Assembly (NCBI GenBank): GCA_965234685.1
Contig: OZ248539.1
Span: 558,001 to 622,000 of the forward strand
Source of the DNA: Fimbriimonas planktonicus
GTDB taxonomy: Bacteria > Armatimonadota > Fimbriimonadia > Fimbriimonadales > Fimbriimonadaceae
Direction of reading: 5' to 3'
Length of the DNA: 64,000 nt
Part shown: positions 59,016 to 64,000 of the stretch, piece by piece
Numbering within the stretch: the stretch's first letter is position 1
How the letters are laid out: every line of letters starts with the position of its first letter
Position numbers and translations under genes: made by a program
Notes under the pieces: generated by a model
The model's input: only the letters and a program-made list of their open reading frames with translations
Told to the model about the DNA's origin: nothing
Database searches by the model: none

Positions 59016-59735
59016 ATGAAATTAGTTTTGTCCGTCAGTTCGGGTTTGTTGCTCTGTGCTGTAGCACAGGTCAACGCCCAAACCATCAACCCCTCCAACT
59101 TGTTGCGAAGTGGTGATAGTGTAGGGAGCGATCTTCAGACCCTGACACGAGGTTCGGGACAACTGAGCTCAGTGGGTTCGGGTTTAGACACTGGCGATCA
59201 AGCAGCGGGTCGCTTATTCAATTTGCAGGATCCGACCACGGCGCAGAATTGGCAAATCAGCTGGCAGCGTGCAGGCTTCGCCCCGCGGCACATGCTTGGC
59301 TACTACACGGATATTACGGCGACAAACCCGAAGATCACTTGGGTTCTCGGCGGCAGCAACTCTGGCTTGCCAAGTTCAGCAAAGGTCAAAATTGACGGAA
59401 CGTTTGGATTGGTTTTCGGTAGTGGGGACAACAACGATCCAAAGAAATCGACAATTTATTACAGCGAATCTTGGCGCAACTCGGCTAAGCAGAATCGCGT
59501 TGCAGTCCTGAAGGATCGTGACCTAAACGGCTTGAGACCGTTTGGCTTGACCGTTTCTTGGGAGGATGGCTACAACTTAGGTGACCAAGACTACAACGAC
59601 TTTGGCCTTCACCTCGATGGCGTCGTGGCCCAAAAGTACGCACCCGTACCAGAGCCTGCACCTGTTTTGATCATCGCGGTGGGATTAGTCACCTTCATTT
59701 CTCAACGAAAGCGCAGCCAACGTTGCGTCGTATGA
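59016..59735 (+). CDS. PEP-CTERM protein with DUF4114-like domain, copy 1
   Basis: This 239-residue protein has a signal peptide (about 1-21) and a C-terminal PEP-CTERM sorting signal: the motif VPEPAPVL, a hydrophobic helix and a basic end (QRKRSQR). It is thus expected to be processed by an exosortase and displayed on the surface. The core ends with a DUF4114-like acidic segment, VSWEDGYNLGDQDYNDFGLHL, typical of calcium-binding repeats. It is very similar to the protein at 60530 and less so to the one at 61347, pointing to local duplication. No exosortase gene is in this window. ATG 59016. Confidence 0.88.
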   Translation: MKLVLSVSSGLLLCAVAQVNAQTINPSNLLRSGDSVGSDLQTLTRGSGQLSSVGSGLDTGDQAAGRLFNLQDPTTAQNWQISWQRAGFAPRHMLGYYTDITATNPKITWVLGGSNSGLPSSAKVKIDGTFGLVFGSGDNNDPKKSTIYYSESWRNSAKQNRVAVLKDRDLNGLRPFGLTVSWEDGYNLGDQDYNDFGLHLDGVVAQKYAPVPEPAPVLIIAVGLVTFISQRKRSQRCVV

Positions 59736-59768
59736 ATTCTCCCGCAGCCGAAAGTTTAGGAGTTTGAG

Positions 59769-60533
59769 ATGCAGAAGCTACTTTTGATTTCGCTTTGTAT
59801 CTTCAGCGCTCAGCTTCCGGACACGGCCCCGATCGTGAAAGCCGCAAACGACCTAGCAGAAGTCGGCGTGCACCAAGACAACAAAGAGAAGAAAAGCATG
59901 GCGGCGAACTTGGGAACCATTTGGTCTGTTTGGTCCCCACCGCCCCCTCGGCCATCCAAGCTCATAACTCAAAGAATTGATGTTCCATCTCGACGGCGGC
60001 AAAATTCCAGCGTGCGGGTTCCTGATGCCGGTCCCCGACTAGGCGATGACTTTGTGATGCCCATGAGGAGTTCTCTAGAAGCAAAATCCGCCGGAAACTT
60101 ATATTCGAGCTTCCTTCCAACGAATCCGCTTTTGCTCAACCTGAGCAATGCATCCGTTCCTCCGCTCTGGAGCAGCTCCGGGGACGATGTTCCTTCCTTG
60201 GCGCGGGAAGGATCTTCTGACCTGCTTGCTGATTCTGCCGAAGTACTGAACTCGATTGAGAGTTTGGCTGCTAAAACCGAAGAACTATCCGGGCCTGAGG
60301 CGTACAGATTTCGCAAAAGGCTAGAAACGGCGAGCCCTGTGCCGGAACCGGCTGCGGTGATTCCTTTTGCCGGAGGTCTGATCTTCTTCGTAATGCGTCG
60401 TCGGACCAAGACAATCATGAGTGCCGAATTTGCGGTGACACCTTTCGGTGAACCCGTTTCGGGCACCGGGGTGATGCGACCACGAACCAGCGACTTGAAC
60501 TTCGCCCATTTCGGATCAACAATAGAAGCATGA
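59769..60533 (+). CDS. Divergent PEP-CTERM-like protein with C-terminal extension
   Basis: The 254-residue product is unlike its neighbours. A short signal sequence (MQKLLLISLCIFSAQ) leads to a low-complexity polar region with no DUF4114-like domain. A PEP-CTERM-like segment (PVPEPAAVIPFAGGLIFFVMRRRTK, about 194-216) is followed by about 38 more residues, whereas PEP-CTERM signals normally end the protein right after the basic stretch. It overlaps the next gene by ATGA, so it is cotranslated with the paralogue array. A frameshift or a lost stop could explain the tail. Confidence 0.6.
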   Translation: MQKLLLISLCIFSAQLPDTAPIVKAANDLAEVGVHQDNKEKKSMAANLGTIWSVWSPPPPRPSKLITQRIDVPSRRRQNSSVRVPDAGPRLGDDFVMPMRSSLEAKSAGNLYSSFLPTNPLLLNLSNASVPPLWSSSGDDVPSLAREGSSDLLADSAEVLNSIESLAAKTEELSGPEAYRFRKRLETASPVPEPAAVIPFAGGLIFFVMRRRTKTIMSAEFAVTPFGEPVSGTGVMRPRTSDLNFAHFGSTIEA

Positions 60534-61234
60534 TTAAATTAAATCTTCTTTCTGTTGCTTTTCTCGGGGTGGCGTTTTCAGCTCAAGCTCAAGCGCAATT
60601 CATTTCCCCATCGAAGCTCACGACAGGCGGCGACGGAGTCGGCACCGATCTTCAAACTCTTACGCGAGGTTCGGGCCAACTTAGTTCTGTCGGCTCGGGC
60701 AAAGACACCGGCGACCAGGCTAGCGGTCGATTGTTCGATCTTCAGGATCCGAAGACTCCGCAGAAGTGGAGCATCAACTGGCAGAAGGCAGGCTACGCGC
60801 CTCGGCACATGCTGGGCTACTACACCGACTTGACGGCGACGAACCCCAAGATCACTTGGGTCCTTGGTGGCAGCGGCTCCGGACTACCAACCTCCGCGGA
60901 CGTGAAGATCAACGGCACCTTTGGCTTGGTTTTTGGAAGCGGCGACAACAGTGATCCTAAGAAGTCGACGATTTACTACAGCGAATCTTGGAGGAACAAA
61001 GATCAGCAGAATCGAGTCGCAGTTTTGAAAGATCGAGATCTGAATGGACTTCGTCCTTTCGGCTTGACCGTCTCTTGGGAAGACGGCTACAACTTGGGCG
61101 ACCAAGACTACAACGACTTTGGATTGCACCTGAACGGTGTCGTCGCACGGACCACGGCTCCGGTACCTGAGCCAGCGTCGATGTTAGCCCTCGGTCTCGG
61201 CGTCACGGCATTGCTGAGACGCAAAAAGCGCTGA
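60530..61234 (+). CDS. PEP-CTERM protein with DUF4114-like domain, copy 2
   Basis: The 234-residue protein is closely related to the one at 59016: the same N-terminal SKLTTGGDGVGTDLQTLTRG region, the same SGQLSSVGSG stretch and the same DUF4114-like WEDGYNLGDQDYNDFGLHLNG. It ends in a canonical PEP-CTERM signal (VPEPASMLALGLGVTALLRRKKR). A signal peptide (about 1-20) exports it. The ATG overlaps the previous stop (ATGA). The high similarity to copy 1 suggests recent duplication. Confidence 0.9.
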   Translation: MIKLNLLSVAFLGVAFSAQAQAQFISPSKLTTGGDGVGTDLQTLTRGSGQLSSVGSGKDTGDQASGRLFDLQDPKTPQKWSINWQKAGYAPRHMLGYYTDLTATNPKITWVLGGSGSGLPTSADVKINGTFGLVFGSGDNSDPKKSTIYYSESWRNKDQQNRVAVLKDRDLNGLRPFGLTVSWEDGYNLGDQDYNDFGLHLNGVVARTTAPVPEPASMLALGLGVTALLRRKKR

Positions 61235-61273
61235 TCCGACGACCTACGAGTCGGTTCAAAAGGAATATTTTGC

Positions 61274-61295
61274 CGGTCCCACTTTTGTGGGACCG
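61274..61295. terminator. Hairpin after the second PEP-CTERM gene
   Basis: A perfect 9-base stem (CGGTCCCAC/GTGGGACCG) with a TTTT loop follows the stop at 61234. Only a weak T-run follows, so it is terminator-like rather than a certain terminator. Confidence 0.5.
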
Positions 61296-61346
61296 TATGT
61301 TCGTGACGCGTAACCAACAGGGTTAGTCTGCGAGACTACGGATGAC

Positions 61347-62051
61347 ATGTTTAAGTCCCGTATTTTCCTTATCAGCTTTGCGCTGGTTGGAGTCGCCGCC
61401 CAGTCGCAAGCCCAGCTTGTGAATACGGCAGGACTTCTCACCAGCCCTGATGGCGTTGGCACCGATCTTCAGACTCTCGTTCGAAACACCGGCTCCCTGA
61501 GCTCGGTCGGTTCGGCGTCCAACTTTGGCGATCAGGAATCTGGTCGATTGTTCGAATTCGTTGACCCAACCAAGTCGGCCGACTGGAGCGTTTTGTTCCA
61601 GAAAGCTGGATTTGCCAACAAGCACAAGATCGGCTACTACACCGACCTGACGGCTCTTAACCCACAGATCACCTGGGTTCTCGGCGGCGCCTCCTCCGGC
61701 TTCCCGACCTCGACCTCGGTCAAGATCAACGGAACCTTTGGCCTTGCTTTCAGCAGCGGCGACAACGCAACGCCTTCGACTGTTTACTACAGCGAAACCT
61801 GGCGCAACCCAAACAACCAGAACCGAGCGGTTGTTCTTAAGGATCGAGATGCTGCAGGCGTGAAGCCAGCTGGCCTTCTCGTGGCTTGGGAAGATCTTCC
61901 AAACCTCGGCGACAAGGATTACAACGACATCGGCTTGAACCTCGGCGGAATCCGCGCGAAGACCACCAACCCAGTTCCAGAGCCAGCTTCGATGCTCGCT
62001 CTCGGCGTTGGCGTGCTCGCCATGTTCCGACGACGAAAGCAGTCTGCCTAA
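61347..62051 (+). CDS. PEP-CTERM protein with DUF4114-like domain, copy 3
   Basis: This 234-residue protein is the most divergent of the three paralogues. It keeps the signal peptide (about 1-20), the GTDLQTLVRNTGSLSSVGSA segment, the DUF4114-like WEDLPNLGDKDYNDIGLNLGG and the PEP-CTERM signal VPEPASMLALGVGVLAMFRRRKQ. A GGA ribosome-binding site lies 6 bases before ATG 61347. It is separated from copy 2 by a hairpin, so it may have its own promoter. Confidence 0.9.
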   Translation: MFKSRIFLISFALVGVAAQSQAQLVNTAGLLTSPDGVGTDLQTLVRNTGSLSSVGSASNFGDQESGRLFEFVDPTKSADWSVLFQKAGFANKHKIGYYTDLTALNPQITWVLGGASSGFPTSTSVKINGTFGLAFSSGDNATPSTVYYSETWRNPNNQNRAVVLKDRDAAGVKPAGLLVAWEDLPNLGDKDYNDIGLNLGGIRAKTTNPVPEPASMLALGVGVLAMFRRRKQSA

Positions 62052-62067
62052 GACCTAAACATGAAAA

Positions 62068-62093
62068 GGCCAGGTTGAGCAATCAACCTGGCC
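62068..62093. terminator. Hairpin after the third PEP-CTERM gene
   Basis: A perfect 11-base stem (GGCCAGGTTGA/TCAACCTGGCC) with a GCAA loop lies between two convergent genes. There is little T-run, so it is a likely but not certain bidirectional terminator. Confidence 0.65.
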
Positions 62094-62116
62094 CAATGTA
62101 TTTGTCCGACTGATTT

Positions 62117-62491
62117 TTAGCGGCTTGCGGAGCCACGGCGAGAAGTGCGAAGCACGCCGACGGTGATTCCAAGTTCGGTCCGCAGGTCCTCAGGCGAGAA
62201 TGGTTCGGTACTTGCTCGGTCTGTTTTGCTCCACGTTTCCACGGTCTCACAGACCATGCCAAGACGCGTCATTCCAAGGGCACGGCAACAACCCTTCAGC
62301 GAGTGAGCGGCCCGGTGCGCGTCGTTCCACCGGTCTTCTCGAACGGCAAGTTCGTAATCCGTGATTAGGTTTGGCGCTGTACTCATAAAGACTTCGATGA
62401 GCTGCTGCTCAAAATCGGCGTCGCCCATGGATGATTCGCTGAGCATGCCCAAGTCCAGGACTTCGTATGATTCCAGTTCCGATTTGTCCAT
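62117..62491 (-). CDS. Histidine phosphotransfer (Hpt) domain protein
   Basis: The 124-residue product is a single Hpt domain: a four-helix bundle with the phospho-accepting His in AHSLKGCCRALG (H63, HxxKG pattern). Such proteins relay phosphoryl groups between response regulators in multistep phosphorelays. No kinase or receiver gene is in this window, so its partners are unlinked. ATG 62491 (MDKSELESYEVLDLG) is preferred; the upstream extension is not conserved. It diverges from proS. Confidence 0.85.
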   Translation of the reverse strand: MDKSELESYEVLDLGMLSESSMGDADFEQQLIEVFMSTAPNLITDYELAVREDRWNDAHRAAHSLKGCCRALGMTRLGMVCETVETWSKTDRASTEPFSPEDLRTELGITVGVLRTSRRGSASR

Positions 62492-62621
62492 TAAGTTTTC
62501 CCAGGCGGGTTTCGAAGATACCGTTAATCTTGCGCGGCAACGGTTATGATCGGACGTAGGCGGGACGTTTCGCACCACTTTCTGCGCGAATGACCAAACC
62601 TTAACCTGTCAGAATGTGCGG

Positions 62622-64000
62622 GTGAGTAGCAACCTTGGGATTCCTTCCCGCGCCGATAACTTTAGCGAGTGGTACAACGAGCTGGTCCAAAAGGCCGATC
62701 TCGCCGACTATTCAGCCGTTCGAGGCTGCATGGTCATCAAGCCGCACGGTTATGCGCTTTGGGAAAATATGCAGCGCGCCCTGGACGATATGTTCAAGGC
62801 CACCGGACACCAGAACGCCTATTTCCCGCTATTCATTCCGAAGTCATTTTTTGAAAAGGAAGCCGAGCACGTCGACGGCTTTGCAAAAGAGTGCGCGGTT
62901 GTCACGCACCATCGCCTCAAGGCGAATCCAAACGGCCCGGGCCTGATTCCTGACCCTGATGCGGTCCTTGAAGAGCCTCTGATCGTGCGGCCTACGAGTG
63001 AGACGATCATTTGGAACAGCTACAGCAAGTGGATTCAGAGCTACCGTGACCTGCCGATTTTGATCAACCAGTGGGCAAACGTCGTGCGTTGGGAAATGCG
63101 CACGCGCATGTTCCTCCGAACTACCGAGTTCCTTTGGCAAGAAGGCCACACCGCGCACGCCACCTACGATGAGGCAGAAGAGGAATCCAAGACGATCTTG
63201 GAGTGCTATCGCAGCTTTGCCGAGGATTGGATGGCGGTTCCGGTGCTAGTGGGACTCAAGTCGGAAGGCGAGAAGTTTAAGGGCGCGGACCACACCTATT
63301 GCATCGAAGCGCTGACTCAGGACGGAAAAGCGATCCAGGCCGGAACCTCGCACCACCTTGGCCAGAACTTCGCCAAGGCGTTCGACTGTAAATTCCAGTC
63401 GGCGGAAGGGAAGTTGGAGTACGTCTACGCGACCTCTTGGGGTGTTTCGACCCGCTTGATCGGAACGCTGATCATGGCGCACTCCGACGACAAGGGCTTC
63501 GTTTGCCCTCCTCGCATCGCGCCTATCCAGGTTGTCATCGTTCCGATGGGCAAGGATGCCGAAACGCGCGAGCGCACGATCGGGGTTTCTCGCTCCATCG
63601 CTGAGTCGCTACGGGCCAAAGGTCTTCGCGTGAAGATCGACGAGCGGGACAAGGAATCGCCCGGCGCGAAGTACAACCACTGGGAGCTTCGTGGCGTACC
63701 GGTGCGAATCGAAGTCGGTCCACGCGATCTGGATGCGGGTTCGGTAGTTCTTGCCCGACGAGACACTGGCGAGAAGGCGACCGTTTTGCTGGACGGCGTT
63801 CTTGCTTCCGTCGAGGCGAGCCTTGACGCCGCACAGAAGGACATCTATCAGAAGGCACTAGCCTTCCGAGAGGCCAATACTCGGCGCGTGGACACTTGGG
63901 CAGAGTTCCAAGAGATCTTCTCTGGCGAAGGCGGCGCAGGGTTCGTCGTCGCGCACTGGGATGGCACGCAAGAAACGGAAGACGCGATTTCGGATGCAAC
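62622..64000 (+). CDS. proS: Prolyl-tRNA synthetase, archaeal/eukaryotic type (3' partial)
   Basis: The frame is open to the end of the window (459 codons and 2 bases), so the C-terminus is missing. It charges tRNA-Pro with proline. The class II core is clear: motif 1 region FPLFIPKSFFEKEAEHVDGFAKECAVV, motif 2 RWEMRTRMFLRTTEFLWQEGHTAH and a segment with GKAIQAGTSHHLGQNFAKAFD; the anticodon-binding domain begins near residue 300 (PPRIAPIQVVIVPMG). The absence of the editing insertion and the general sequence match the short type 3 enzyme shared by archaea, eukaryotes and some bacteria. GTG 62622 is chosen; GTG 62616 is in frame and equally possible. Confidence 0.93.
   Translation, partial: MSSNLGIPSRADNFSEWYNELVQKADLADYSAVRGCMVIKPHGYALWENMQRALDDMFKATGHQNAYFPLFIPKSFFEKEAEHVDGFAKECAVVTHHRLKANPNGPGLIPDPDAVLEEPLIVRPTSETIIWNSYSKWIQSYRDLPILINQWANVVRWEMRTRMFLRTTEFLWQEGHTAHATYDEAEEESKTILECYRSFAEDWMAVPVLVGLKSEGEKFKGADHTYCIEALTQDGKAIQAGTSHHLGQNFAKAFDCKFQSAEGKLEYVYATSWGVSTRLIGTLIMAHSDDKGFVCPPRIAPIQVVIVPMGKDAETRERTIGVSRSIAESLRAKGLRVKIDERDKESPGAKYNHWELRGVPVRIEVGPRDLDAGSVVLARRDTGEKATVLLDGVLASVEASLDAAQKDIYQKALAFREANTRRVDTWAEFQEIFSGEGGAGFVVAHWDGTQETEDAISDA

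Overview
The window is a gene-dense bacterial chromosome segment, roughly 57-60% G+C by eye, using the standard bacterial code with many GTG and TTG starts. The mix of families suggests an Armatimonadota bacterium of the Fimbriimonadales type: a planctomycete-style DUF1592/DUF1552 pair, DUF1800, GH78-type glycosidases, PEP-CTERM proteins with DUF4114-like repeats, and half-length carB and metH genes. This lineage is an inference; Planctomycetota is the main alternative. No phage, insertion sequence, CRISPR array or rRNA was seen.

1-9.3 kb: a multi-pass membrane protein cut by the window edge, a 980-residue secreted seven-blade propeller protein, a DEAD-box RNA helicase, an SDR oxidoreductase downstream of a TetR regulator with a shared operator-like palindrome, and an aldo/keto reductase. 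9.3-13.8 kb: a TIM-barrel sugar isomerase-like gene diverges from a tightly coupled three-gene operon encoding a serine alpha/beta-hydrolase, a caspase-like cysteine protease and an unrecognised protein. This is the best candidate for an undescribed system.

13.9-30.9 kb: a PA14-containing cytochrome-like DUF1592 protein with DUF1552, uvrB with an outer-membrane DUF5916 protein, the cobalamin and reactivation half of methionine synthase, threonine dehydratase, 3-methyladenine glycosylase I, the C-terminal half of carbamoyl-phosphate synthase, and an hsp20-lon proteostasis operon.

31-41 kb: an MFS exporter, a glycosyltransferase and a carbohydrate locus of two rhamnosidase-like enzymes facing a third large glycosidase-like protein. 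41-48.5 kb: tRNA-Cys, a compact run scpA-scpB-dacA-rluB-hypothetical, then a MoxR-type AAA ATPase paired with a DUF2201 metallopeptidase/VWA protein whose tail overlaps a convergent dus gene.

48.6-64 kb: secreted proteins (a propeller-like protein, a transglutaminase-like protein, a CXXCH protein), a CvfB-like S1 protein, a ParE-type toxin-antitoxin pair, a ygiBC-like lipoprotein and ATP-grasp pair, DUF1800, a PHB-depolymerase-like lipoprotein, a 14-base tandem repeat, a four-gene PEP-CTERM cluster including three DUF4114-like paralogues, an Hpt protein and the start of proS. Start codons were refined by hand from ribosome-binding sites, overlaps and family N-termini.
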